A stretch of DNA of 64,000 nt from positions 558,001-622,000 of the forward strand of contig NZ_BAAFZV010000001.1 of the NCBI RefSeq assembly GCF_045866565.1, written 5' to 3'. The stretch comes from Cognatilysobacter claricitrinus (GTDB taxonomy: Bacteria; Pseudomonadota; Gammaproteobacteria; Xanthomonadales; Xanthomonadaceae). Positions 1 to 7,584 of this stretch are shown one piece after another (the stretch's first letter is position 1; every line of letters starts with the position of its first letter). The translations under genes were made by a program, and so were the position numbers. Under the pieces are notes generated by a model, which was not told the origin of the DNA, did no database searches, and saw only the letters and a list, made by a program, of their open reading frames with translations.

Positions 1-63
1 CCCGTTCGTTTTTGCGGACGGCGTTCAGCGCCCGGTCGAGGCCGGCGGGCGTAAGCTCCGCGC

Positions 64-192
64 ATGATCCTCGACTTCATGCTCGGCGACAGCCCGCTGA
101 TCCTGGTCACGCTCACCGCGTTCGCGGTGGTCGCCTGCGCGATCGCGTACGCGGTGCGGCTCGGCCGACGTCGCGACCAGCGCCATCGCTAG
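64..192 (+). CDS. Putative 42-residue single-pass membrane protein
   Basis: A short reading frame runs from ATG at 64 to TAG at 190-192. The product has a hydrophobic stretch at about residues 10-32 (SPLILVTLTAFAVVACAIAY) followed by a strongly basic tail (RLGRRRDQRHR), so it looks like a one-helix inner-membrane protein with the basic end in the cytoplasm. The size and layout resemble small DUF3149-type proteins, but I cannot confirm that family. No clear ribosome binding site is visible. The frame ends 10 bases before the convergent eda stop. It could be a chance frame, because the window edge hides its upstream context. Confidence 0.4.
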   Translation: MILDFMLGDSPLILVTLTAFAVVACAIAYAVRLGRRRDQRHR

Positions 193-202
193 ACGGGCGC
201 GA

Positions 203-853
203 TCACGCGCGCAAGCCCGCCGCTTCGCGTGCGAGGCGGCCGACGCGTTCCCAGTCGCCGGCCAGTAATGCATCCGCCGGCACCATCCACGAGCCGCCGA
301 CCGTCGCCACGTTCTTCAGGGCGAAATAGTTGGGCGCCTTGGCCGCGTCGATGCCGCCCGTTGGGCAGAAGTGGACGTCGGCGAACGGACCGCCGAATGC
401 CTTGAGTGCGATCACGCCGCCTGCGCCCTCGGCCGGGAAGAACTTGAAGCGTCGGTACCCGCGCTCCATGCCGGTCATCAATTCGCTCGCGGTGGCGACC
501 GCCGGAAGGAATGCGAGCGCGCTGAGTTCCGCAGCGTCGTACAGCAACGGCGTGGCGCCCGGCGCGATGCCGAACACGGCGCCGGTCGCTTCCACAGCAC
601 GGAAATCCCCGGCACGCAGCATCGTGCCTGCACCGACGACCGCACCGGGCACCTCCGTCACGATCGCGCGCATCGCGTCCAGCGCGCACGGCGTGCGCAG
701 CGTGACTTCCAGCACCGGCAAGCCGGCATCGACCAGCGCACGCGCAAGCGGCACGGCATCTTCGAGACGATCGATCGCGAGCACGGGCAGCACCGGCGCC
801 TGCGACAGGATGGCATCGACGCGCGCGGCGCGGGTTTCGGGTGTCCAGTTCAT
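203..853 (-). CDS. eda: 2-dehydro-3-deoxy-phosphogluconate (KDPG) aldolase
   Basis: This is the last enzyme of the Entner-Doudoroff pathway. It cleaves KDPG to pyruvate and glyceraldehyde 3-phosphate in the cytoplasm. The 216-residue product has the usual family length. Two class I aldolase signatures are visible: the glutamate in PVLEVTLRT (Glu49) and the Schiff-base lysine in RRFKFFPAE (Lys137). The phosphate-binding segment CPTGGID follows. The ATG lies in an ATGA overlap with the glk stop, so translation is probably coupled to glk. It is the last gene of the zwf-pgl-edd-glk-eda run. The identification is firm. Confidence 0.95.
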   Translation of the reverse strand: MNWTPETRAARVDAILSQAPVLPVLAIDRLEDAVPLARALVDAGLPVLEVTLRTPCALDAMRAIVTEVPGAVVGAGTMLRAGDFRAVEATGAVFGIAPGATPLLYDAAELSALAFLPAVATASELMTGMERGYRRFKFFPAEGAGGVIALKAFGGPFADVHFCPTGGIDAAKAPNYFALKNVATVGGSWMVPADALLAGDWERVGRLAREAAGLRA

Positions 854-1833
854 CGGTCGTGCTCCGTCGACGCCCGCAGCGCGACAGCGGCGCCGAGCAG
901 GCCGGGTTGCGGATGGGTGATCACGTCGATCGCGACGTTCTCGAGATAGGCGGCGAAGCGTCCCTTCGCAAGGAAGCGCTCGCGGAACGCGCTCGAGCGC
1001 AGGAACGGCACGAAGCGCGGCACGATGCCGCCGGCGATCATCACGCTGCGCGCGCCGTGCACCAGCGCGACGTCGCCGCAGACGCTGCCCAAGATCGCGC
1101 AGAAGCGTGCGAGCGCGCGACGCGCGGTGACGTCGTGGCCTTCGAGTGCAAGCCGCACCACGTCGGCGGGGTCGCGCAGCGTCGGCTGCGTACCGGCGGG
1201 GCGCTCGGGATCGCGCAACACCGCATCGACCTGCGCGAGGCCGGTGCCGCAGAGCACGCGCTCGGTCGACGTGCGCCCGTGCAGCGAATCGAGCCAGCGC
1301 GCGATCACGCGCTCCTCGTCACCGACGGGTGCGAACGTGCCATGCCCGCCTTCGGTTTCGATCACGCGCCAGCCGCTCGCGTCGTCGCCGATCAGCAGGG
1401 CGACGCCGAGACCGGTGCCGGGGCCGATCACCGTCACCGGCGAACGCGGCGGGCGCTGCGACGGCCCGTAGAGATGCAGCGCGTCGTCGCCGGACAGCGC
1501 GGGCACCGCCCACGCAACGGCGCCGAAATCGTTGAGCATCAGCAGGCGTTCGAGACCGAGCGCCTGTTCGAGCTCGCGACGACTGAACGACCACGCGCGA
1601 TTGGTCAGCCGGATCTCGTCGGCGTTCACCGGCGACGCCACCGCGATCGCCGCGCGTGTCGGTTGCGCGCCGACGCCCTGCAGGTAGTGCTCGCAGGCAT
1701 GCTGCAGCGACGCGAAGTCCCCACAGCTCAGCGGTCGGATGTCGCGCAGCGACGGCGTCGGCGCGTCGAGGTCCGTGAGCGCGAAGCGCGCGTTGGTGCC
1801 ACCGATGTCGGCGATCAGGCCGAGATTGCTCAT
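850..1833 (-). CDS. glk: Glucokinase (ROK-independent, E. coli Glk type)
   Basis: ATP-dependent phosphorylation of glucose to glucose 6-phosphate, which feeds the zwf product of the same operon. The product is 327 residues (E. coli Glk is 321). Visible motifs are the N-terminal phosphate-binding loop IADIGGTNARFAL, the catalytic-aspartate region LNDFGAVAWAV, and the sugar-binding EGGH. The frame stays open for 50 codons upstream of this start. ATG 1833 is chosen because IADIGGTN then sits at the normal N-terminus and the ATG overlaps the edd stop (ATGA). The gene lies between edd and eda, so a glucose-specific kinase is built into the pathway operon. This fits import of free glucose by a non-PTS permease. 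Confidence 0.94.
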   Translation of the reverse strand: MSNLGLIADIGGTNARFALTDLDAPTPSLRDIRPLSCGDFASLQHACEHYLQGVGAQPTRAAIAVASPVNADEIRLTNRAWSFSRRELEQALGLERLLMLNDFGAVAWAVPALSGDDALHLYGPSQRPPRSPVTVIGPGTGLGVALLIGDDASGWRVIETEGGHGTFAPVGDEERVIARWLDSLHGRTSTERVLCGTGLAQVDAVLRDPERPAGTQPTLRDPADVVRLALEGHDVTARRALARFCAILGSVCGDVALVHGARSVMIAGGIVPRFVPFLRSSAFRERFLAKGRFAAYLENVAIDVITHPQPGLLGAAVALRASTEHDR

Positions 1834-3668
1834 GCGGAGAGTTCCCGGTCGCTGGCGTCGAGCAGCGCGCATGCGCCCTCTTCCGCGCTGCCGACTTCGC
1901 GGCGCATCAGTGCGAACAGTTCGCGGCCGATGCCGGTGTGGTTCGCGGAAAGATCGGGAAGGCGCGGCGCGCGCGCGGCCCACTCGGCGGCGTCGACGAG
2001 CGCGTCGATCGTGCCTGCGTCGGAATCGATGCGCACGACATCGCCGGCTTCGAGTTTCGCGATCGCACCGGCGTTCGCAGCTTCCGGCGTCAGGTGGATC
2101 GCGGCGAGCACCTTGCCCGAGGCGCCCGACATGCGGCCGTCGGTCAGCAGCGCGACCTTCTGCCCGCGATCCTGCAGCACCGACAACGTCGGCGTGAGCT
2201 TGTGCAGCTCCGGCATGCCGTTCGCCTTCGGCCCCTGCCCGCGCACCACCGCGACGAAGTCGCCATCGAGCAGGCCGGCGCGGAATGCGTCGAGCAACGC
2301 ATCCTGCGCTTCGAAGATGCGCACCGGCGCTTCGATGACGCGATGTTCGGGCGCGACCGCCGACACCTTGACGACCGCGCGGCCGAGATTGCCCTGCAGT
2401 CGGCGCAGGCCGCCTTCACTGTCGAACGGCTCGGCGAACGGGCGGACCACGGTGGGGTCGCGCGACGCCACTGGCGCATCCGCCCACCGCAACGTCGTCC
2501 CGTCCAGACACGGTTGCTTGGCCTGGTCGCGCAGGTCGCCACCGTGCACGCATCGCACGTCGCCGTGCAGCAACCCGCCGTCGATCAGTTCGCGGATCAC
2601 GAAGCCGACGCCGCCCGCGGCCTCGAAGTGGTTCACGTCGGCACTCCCGTTCGGATACACGCGGGCGAGCAGCGGCGTGATGCGCGAAAGTTCGTCGAGA
2701 TCGTCCCAGTCGATGCGCACGCCGGCGGCGCGCGCGATGGCGACGAGGTGGATCGCGTGGTTGGTCGAGCCGCCGGTGGCCGCGAGTCCCACCATGGCGT
2801 TGACGATCGAGCGCTCGTCGACGATGTCGCACAGCGGCGTGTAGTCATCGCCCAGCGCGGTGATCTGCAGCACGCGTTCGGTGGCGGCGACGGTGAGCGC
2901 ATCCCGCAGCGACGTGCCCGGATTGACGAAGGCGGTACCCGGCATGTGCAGGCCCATCACCTCCATCAGCATCTGGTTGGAGTTCGCAGTGCCGTAGAAC
3001 GTGCAGGTGCCGGGGGAGTGGTACGAGGCGGCTTCGGCGTCCAGCAATTCGTCGTAGCCGACCTTGCCTTCCGCATGCAGTTGGCGGATGCGTGCTTTTT
3101 CCTTGTTGGGAATGCCCGACGGCATCGGCCCGGCGGGGATCAGGATGCACGGCAGGTGGCCCCAGCTCAGCGCGCCGATCAGCAGGCCCGGCACGATCTT
3201 GTCGCAGATGCCGAGCAGCAGCATGCCGTCGAACATGTCATGCGACAACGCGATCGCGGTCGACATCGCGATCGTGTCGCGCGAGAACAGCGAAAGCTCC
3301 ATTCCGTAGCGGCCCTGCGTCACACCGTCGCACATCGCGGGCACGCCGCCGGCCACCTGCGCGCTGCCGCCATTCGCGCGCGCGATGGCGCGGATCAGCG
3401 TCGGATACGTTTCGAATGGCTGGTGCGCCGACAGCATGTCGTTGTAGCTGGTGACGATGCCGATGTTCGCGCCGGCCTTGCCGCGCAGCAGCGGCTTGTC
3501 GACACCCGACGCCGCGAAGCCGTGCGCGAGGTTGCCGCAGCCAAGCGATCCGCGCGCGGGGCCGTCGTGGCGCATCGACGCCATGCGCGCGAGATAGGCG
3601 GCGCGCGACGTCGCACTGCGTTCGCGGATGCGCGCGGTCACGCGCTCGACGGTGGGATGCAGGGACAT
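1830..3668 (-). CDS. edd: Phosphogluconate dehydratase
   Basis: Dehydrates 6-phosphogluconate to KDPG, the first committed Entner-Doudoroff step. The 612-residue protein belongs to the IlvD/Edd family of iron-sulfur dehydratases. Conserved segments are TSYNDMLSAHQPFE, the cysteine-bearing segments PAMCDGVTQG, LLLGICDKIVPG and GTCTFYGTANSNQ, and a C-terminal TDGRMSGASGK stretch. Length and motifs are complete. The start ATG overlaps the pgl stop by one base (TGATG), and the stop overlaps the glk ATG. It is distinguished from IlvD by its length and by its genomic partners zwf, pgl and eda. Confidence 0.96.
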   Translation of the reverse strand: MSLHPTVERVTARIRERSATSRAAYLARMASMRHDGPARGSLGCGNLAHGFAASGVDKPLLRGKAGANIGIVTSYNDMLSAHQPFETYPTLIRAIARANGGSAQVAGGVPAMCDGVTQGRYGMELSLFSRDTIAMSTAIALSHDMFDGMLLLGICDKIVPGLLIGALSWGHLPCILIPAGPMPSGIPNKEKARIRQLHAEGKVGYDELLDAEAASYHSPGTCTFYGTANSNQMLMEVMGLHMPGTAFVNPGTSLRDALTVAATERVLQITALGDDYTPLCDIVDERSIVNAMVGLAATGGSTNHAIHLVAIARAAGVRIDWDDLDELSRITPLLARVYPNGSADVNHFEAAGGVGFVIRELIDGGLLHGDVRCVHGGDLRDQAKQPCLDGTTLRWADAPVASRDPTVVRPFAEPFDSEGGLRRLQGNLGRAVVKVSAVAPEHRVIEAPVRIFEAQDALLDAFRAGLLDGDFVAVVRGQGPKANGMPELHKLTPTLSVLQDRGQKVALLTDGRMSGASGKVLAAIHLTPEAANAGAIAKLEAGDVVRIDSDAGTIDALVDAAEWAARAPRLPDLSANHTGIGRELFALMRREVGSAEEGACALLDASDRELSA

Positions 3669-4378
3669 CAGGGACTCCAGTGGACGTGCACCGTGCGACC
3701 CGGTGCGTGCAGCAGCGCGGCGACCGGTCGCTTCGATGCATCGGCATCGGCGTACACGGCGTCGAGTACCTCACGCTTGGCGGCGCCGGTCACGACCAGG
3801 TGCACGGCACGTGCGCGCAGCAGGCGCGCGGCGGTAAGCGAGATACGCGGAAATGGTGCTTCGACCGGCAACGGATCGGGATCGACGCGCAGCGCTTCGA
3901 GTGTCGACGCGAGATCGAGCCCCGCGGCAAGTTGCGAAGCGTTCGGAAACAGCGAGGCCGTATGCGCGTCCGCCCCCATGCCGACCACCACCGCATCGAA
4001 GTCGCCCGGATGATCCGCCAGCATCGCGCGCGCGTAGCGTTCGGAACGATCGGGATCGCCGTTGGCGGTGGTCAGTGATTCGATGCGCGCGGGCGTCGCC
4101 TCGAAGATCGTGCGCAGTTCGGCGACGTTGGAATTGGGATGGTCGTGTGGCACGCAGCGGTCGTCGGTCGGCATCAGCACGATGTGCGCGGCGCGACCGA
4201 CATTGCGCCAGCGTGACGCGAGTGCGCGATAGGCCGGTAACGGCGTGCGACCGCCGGCGAGCGCGAGCAGCGCCTCGCCGCGCGCGTCGAGTGCGGCGTC
4301 GACCGCGTCACCGAGCACGTGCGCGAGCGCCGTCGCGAGCGTTTCGCCGTCGTCGTAGCGATGCTCGACCCAAGCCAT
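3668..4378 (-). CDS. pgl: 6-phosphogluconolactonase
   Basis: Hydrolyses 6-phosphogluconolactone, linking glucose-6-phosphate dehydrogenase to Edd. The product is 236 residues and of DevB/SOL type. Typical segments are LALAGGRTPLPAYRAL near residue 40, TDDRCVPHDHPNSN near residue 75, and VVVGMGADAHTASLFP, a close match to the family GMGxDGHTASLFP box with Ala replacing Gly. The frame is open upstream. The start MAWVEHRY (ATG 4378) is preferred because it overlaps the zwf stop by one base (TGATG) and gives the family length. The gene sits between zwf and edd, as in many Pseudomonas- and Xanthomonas-type operons. Confidence 0.94.
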   Translation of the reverse strand: MAWVEHRYDDGETLATALAHVLGDAVDAALDARGEALLALAGGRTPLPAYRALASRWRNVGRAAHIVLMPTDDRCVPHDHPNSNVAELRTIFEATPARIESLTTANGDPDRSERYARAMLADHPGDFDAVVVGMGADAHTASLFPNASQLAAGLDLASTLEALRVDPDPLPVEAPFPRISLTAARLLRARAVHLVVTGAAKREVLDAVYADADASKRPVAALLHAPGRTVHVHWSP

Positions 4379-5850
4379 CACTCGCGCCAGCTGTGGCCGT
4401 TGCGGTCGATCAGCGTCACCGCCGCGCTCGGCCCCCACGTGCCCGCGGGATACGGCTTCGGTGCGACACCGGTCGAACGCCAGCCGTCGTAGATCGCATC
4501 GACCCACTGCCATGCGGCTTCGGTCTCGTCGCGTCGCACGAACAGCGTGCCATTGCCTTCGATGGCGTCGAGATACAGGCGCTCGTAGGCGAGGCGTCGA
4601 CGCACGCTGGCGAACTCCTCGTGCATGTCGAGATCGAGCGCAACAGGCGACAGCTGCACGCCGCCGCGGTCGAGGCCGGGCGTCTTGCTCATCAGCTGCA
4701 GCTCGATGCGCTCTTCGGGCTGCAGGCGGATCACCAGCGCGTTGGGCTGCATGCTGGTCGCGCCGAAGATCGAATGCGGCACCTGGCGCAGCTGCAGGTA
4801 GATCTCTGTCGAACGGCTCGGCATGCGCTTGCCGGTGCGCAGGTAGAACGGCACGCCGGCCCAGCGCCAGTTGTCGACCTGCGCGCGAATGGCGACAAAG
4901 GTTTCGGTGCGGCTCGCGCGGCCGAGTTCCTCCAGATAACCCGGTACCGCGTGACCATCGATCGCGCCGGCGGTGTACTGGCCGGACACGGTTTCCATCG
5001 CGACGTCGCTGCGCCCGATGGGCCGCAACGAACGCAGCACCTTAATCTTCTCGTTGCGCACTGCCGACGGGTCGAAGTGCGACGGCGGCTCCATCGCGGT
5101 GAGGCAGAGCAACTGCAGCAGATGGTTCTGCAGCATGTCGCGCATGGCGCCGTAGTCGTCGTAATAGTCGCCGCGACCTTCGACGCCGACGGTTTCGGCA
5201 ACAGTAATCTGCACCTGCTGGATGTGGCGTGCGTTCCACAGCGGCTCGAACATGGCGTTGCCGAAGCGCAGCGCCAGCAGGTTCTGCACGCCTTCCTTGC
5301 CGAGATAATGGTCGACCCGAAAGACGCGCGACTCGTTGAATACCGCAGCGACGCTGTCGTTGATCGCGTTCGCGCTGGCAAGGTCGTGGCCGATCGGCTT
5401 TTCCAGCATCACGCGCGTGCCGGCATCGGCGAGATCCATGGCGCCTAGCGCGCGACAGATGTCGCCGTAAAAACGCGGCGCGGTGCTGAGGTGGTAGACG
5501 ACATCGGCCCCGGCGCGCAGCTCGCGAACGCGCGCGCCGAGCGCGGCGAACGACGCGTCGTCACCGAGCGTGGCGGGCACGTAATGGATGCGCTCGAGCA
5601 GTTCGCGGACGACCGCGTCGTCGCGCTCGGACGCCGGTACGAAACGTTCGATCGATTGCGCGACGCTTGCGCGGAAGCCGTCGTCGTCGAAGTCGCTGCG
5701 TGCCGTGCCGAGGATGCGGAGCGACGGCGGCAGCAGGCGGTCGCGGTGCAGGCCGTACAGCGACGGCAGCAGCATGCGCTGCGCAAGGTCGCCGGAGGCG
5801 CCGAAGATCGTGAGCAGCGAAGCAGGCGTTGGGCTCATGGGCACGGGCAT
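4378..5850 (-). CDS. zwf: Glucose-6-phosphate 1-dehydrogenase
   Basis: Oxidises glucose 6-phosphate to 6-phosphogluconolactone with NADP(+) or NAD(+). It is the first gene of the Entner-Doudoroff operon. The protein is about 490 residues, with the dinucleotide-binding motif FGASGDLAQRMLLP near the N-terminus and the substrate-binding active-site peptide RVDHYLGKE. The start is uncertain. The frame opens with TTG at 5865, but ATG 5850 (MPVPMSPT) or ATG 5838 (MSPTPASL) is more likely. None has a strong ribosome binding site. A LacI-type operator overlapping a promoter-like sequence lies about 85 bases upstream, suggesting the whole operon is repressed when its sugar is absent. Confidence 0.95.
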   Translation of the reverse strand: MPVPMSPTPASLLTIFGASGDLAQRMLLPSLYGLHRDRLLPPSLRILGTARSDFDDDGFRASVAQSIERFVPASERDDAVVRELLERIHYVPATLGDDASFAALGARVRELRAGADVVYHLSTAPRFYGDICRALGAMDLADAGTRVMLEKPIGHDLASANAINDSVAAVFNESRVFRVDHYLGKEGVQNLLALRFGNAMFEPLWNARHIQQVQITVAETVGVEGRGDYYDDYGAMRDMLQNHLLQLLCLTAMEPPSHFDPSAVRNEKIKVLRSLRPIGRSDVAMETVSGQYTAGAIDGHAVPGYLEELGRASRTETFVAIRAQVDNWRWAGVPFYLRTGKRMPSRSTEIYLQLRQVPHSIFGATSMQPNALVIRLQPEERIELQLMSKTPGLDRGGVQLSPVALDLDMHEEFASVRRRLAYERLYLDAIEGNGTLFVRRDETEAAWQWVDAIYDGWRSTGVAPKPYPAGTWGPSAAVTLIDRNGHSWRE

Positions 5851-5894
5851 CGACAGGACTCGCAAGCGTACGGCGCGCGCAATGAAGGGTGCGG

Positions 5895-5908
5895 TGCAAA
5901 CGATTACA
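5895..5908. promoter_or_regulatory. Possible second operator in the zwf leader
   Basis: The imperfect palindrome TGCAAACGATTACA (5 of 7 half-site positions pair) lies between the putative zwf promoter and the zwf start. The centre resembles the ACG-type cores of LacI-family operators. It is a single occurrence without a second copy in the window, so the assignment is weak. Confidence 0.2.
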
Positions 5909-5921
5909 GCCGCTCAGCCCA

Positions 5922-5949
5922 AGAGTACCGCGAATGGCAGCGCTGTCAT
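5922..5949 (-). promoter_or_regulatory. zwf promoter overlapping a LacI-type operator
   Basis: The operator is TGGCAGCGCTGTCA at 5935-5948, one base away from the perfect palindrome TGACAGCGCTGTCA. Read on the minus strand, ATGACA (5949-5944) can serve as a -35 box, followed after 16 bases by TACTCT (5927-5922) as a -10 box. A repressor bound here would block RNA polymerase. The same arrangement recurs at 29122, 31825 and 34499 beside the sugar-utilisation genes. The sequence match is seen directly. The promoter boxes and the repression are inferred. Confidence 0.55.
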
Positions 5950-5956
5950 GCTGCAC

Positions 5957-5982
5957 TGGACCCTACGCCGGCGTCGGGTCCA
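5957..5982 (-). other. 26-bp near-perfect dyad spanning the ung stop codon
   Basis: TGGACCCTACGCC is followed directly by GGCGTCGGGTCCA. The 13-bp arms match except at one position and have no spacer. The dyad contains the ung stop codon (TAG, 5965-5963). It could fold in RNA at the end of the ung message, but no run of T follows, so it is not a classical intrinsic terminator. It lies within 10 bases of the operator upstream of zwf and could also be a protein-binding site. Confidence 0.4.
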
Positions 5983-6691
5983 GCCTCGCCTCAAGCGTCG
6001 CGGCGGACGGCAGCGACCAGTCGATGACCGCATTGCCGCGACGTGCGAGGTATTCGTTCGTCGACGAAAAATGCCCGCAGCCGATGAAGCCGCGATGCGC
6101 GGACAGCGGCGACGGATGCGGCGCCTTCAGCACGCGATGCCTGCTCGTATCGATCCGCTTGCCCTTGGCCTGCGCGTAGCTGCCCCACAGCAGGAACACG
6201 AGCCCTTTGCGCTCGGCGTTGAGCACGTCGACCACGTGGTCGGTGAAACCTTCCCAGCCCTTGCCCTGGTGCGCACCGGCGCGGCCGGACTCCACCGTCA
6301 GCACGGCATTGAGCAGCAACACGCCCTGCCACGCCCACGGCAGCAGGCACCCGTGATCGGGCCGCGCGATGCCGAGGTCGCGCTGCAGTTCGACGAAGAT
6401 GTTGTGCAGCGACGGCGGCACCGGCACGCCGGGCAATACCGAGAACGCGAGGCCGTGCGCCTGCCCCGGGCCGTGGTACGGGTCCTGCCCGAGCACGACG
6501 ACGCGCGTGCGTTCGAACGGCGTGGCGTCGAATGCGGCGAAGATCTCGTGGCCGGGCGGGTACACCTGCGCGCCTGCGCGCTTGCGCTCGCGCAGGAAAG
6601 CGGCGAGATGCTGCATGTCGTCGCGCAGCAGGTAATCGCCCACCTGCGCTTTCCAGCCGGGTTCGAGTCGGATGTTGTCGACGGCGGTCAT
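5963..6691 (-). CDS. ung: Uracil-DNA glycosylase (family 1)
   Basis: Removes uracil from DNA in base-excision repair. The 242-residue product carries the water-activating loop VVLGQDPYHGPGQAHG with the catalytic aspartate, the uracil-recognition segment LLLNAVLTVESG, and the C-terminal HPSPLSAHRGF loop with the catalytic histidine. Length is normal for family 1. It begins with ATG 6691, 46 bases downstream (in the reading direction) of the response-regulator gene. It may be the last gene of a minus-strand run that includes ftsEX. Nothing unusual is seen in the protein itself. Confidence 0.95.
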   Translation of the reverse strand: MTAVDNIRLEPGWKAQVGDYLLRDDMQHLAAFLRERKRAGAQVYPPGHEIFAAFDATPFERTRVVVLGQDPYHGPGQAHGLAFSVLPGVPVPPSLHNIFVELQRDLGIARPDHGCLLPWAWQGVLLLNAVLTVESGRAGAHQGKGWEGFTDHVVDVLNAERKGLVFLLWGSYAQAKGKRIDTSRHRVLKAPHPSPLSAHRGFIGCGHFSSTNEYLARRGNAVIDWSLPSAATLEARLDPTPA

Positions 6692-6737
6692 CGCCGTATC
6701 GTCGGGAATCGACGCGGCAGGCGCAATGCGCGCGATT

Positions 6738-7583
6738 TCAGGCCGCCGCGGCGTGCTCGAGTCGCGACAGGCGCAACTGGAACAGCGTCTTGGTCACCAG
6801 CAGGCGTTCTTCGATCGGCTTGAGCACGAGGTCGTTCGCGCCGGCACGAAGCAGTTCACTCTGGTTTTCGGGGTTCGCGTCGCCGGTCATCACCAGGATC
6901 GGCAGGCGGCGCTTGCCGTAGCCGAACTGCACGCGCAGGCGGCCGAGCAGGTCGTGCCCGCTGAGTTCGCCCTTCAGGTAGACGTCGGTGAGCACGAGGT
7001 CGGCACCGACATCGGTCTGGCCGCGGTACGTTTCGAAATGCGCGAGCGCTTCCTCGACGCCGATGAAGTGCATCACCTTCAGCCCGTGGCGTTCGAGCAT
7101 GCGCTTGGTCGCGACCGCGACCACCTTGCTGTCCTCGACGTACAGCACGCGCGCGCCGGGAATCGGCTCCGGGTGCACGTAGCCGCGGATGAACGCCGCC
7201 AGCGCCACGTGCCCGAGCGCCTTGTCGAAGTAGTCGGTGACGTCCTCGGTGAAGGTGCGCGATTCGAGGTGCGACTGCGCCTCGCCGGAGACGACGATGA
7301 TCGGCACGTACTTCTGCCCCGCCGCCTCGCGGACGATGCGCGCGAGCGCGATGCCGTCGCCGTCGGGCAGTGCGATCGCGGTGGTGACCAGGTCGACCGG
7401 CCCGTTCGCGAGCGCTTCGCGCGCCTGCGCCACGCTGTCGCAACAGACGACCTCGATGCCCGGCACTTCCTTCACCAGCACGTCGGCGATGAGCTTGCGC
7501 ACCAGCTTCGACCCGTCGACCACCATCACGCGTGCCGACGTGGTGGTCGGCAGGTGGCGAAGGTCGTGCTGCTCCGTGCTCAC
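6738..7583 (-). CDS. Two-REC-domain response regulator with a degenerate first receiver
   Basis: A 281-residue protein made of two receiver domains and no output domain. The first REC (about residues 15-140, from ARVMVVDGSKLVRK) has lost acidic residues: the usual DxxLxDIxLP phosphoacceptor stretch reads DLVTTAIALPDGDG, with alanine where the aspartate should be. The second REC (about 145-275) looks functional, with VLYVEDSKVV, the acceptor in DLVLTDVYLKG, VMTGDA and LVLKPIEE. The start is GTG at 7583, immediately after the ftsX stop, since the overlapping ATG runs straight into a stop. It probably acts by phosphorylation-dependent protein contacts. Its partner is not identifiable here. Confidence 0.75.
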   Translation of the reverse strand: MSTEQHDLRHLPTTTSARVMVVDGSKLVRKLIADVLVKEVPGIEVVCCDSVAQAREALANGPVDLVTTAIALPDGDGIALARIVREAAGQKYVPIIVVSGEAQSHLESRTFTEDVTDYFDKALGHVALAAFIRGYVHPEPIPGARVLYVEDSKVVAVATKRMLERHGLKVMHFIGVEEALAHFETYRGQTDVGADLVLTDVYLKGELSGHDLLGRLRVQFGYGKRRLPILVMTGDANPENQSELLRAGANDLVLKPIEERLLVTKTLFQLRLSRLEHAAAA

Positions 7584-7584
7584 A

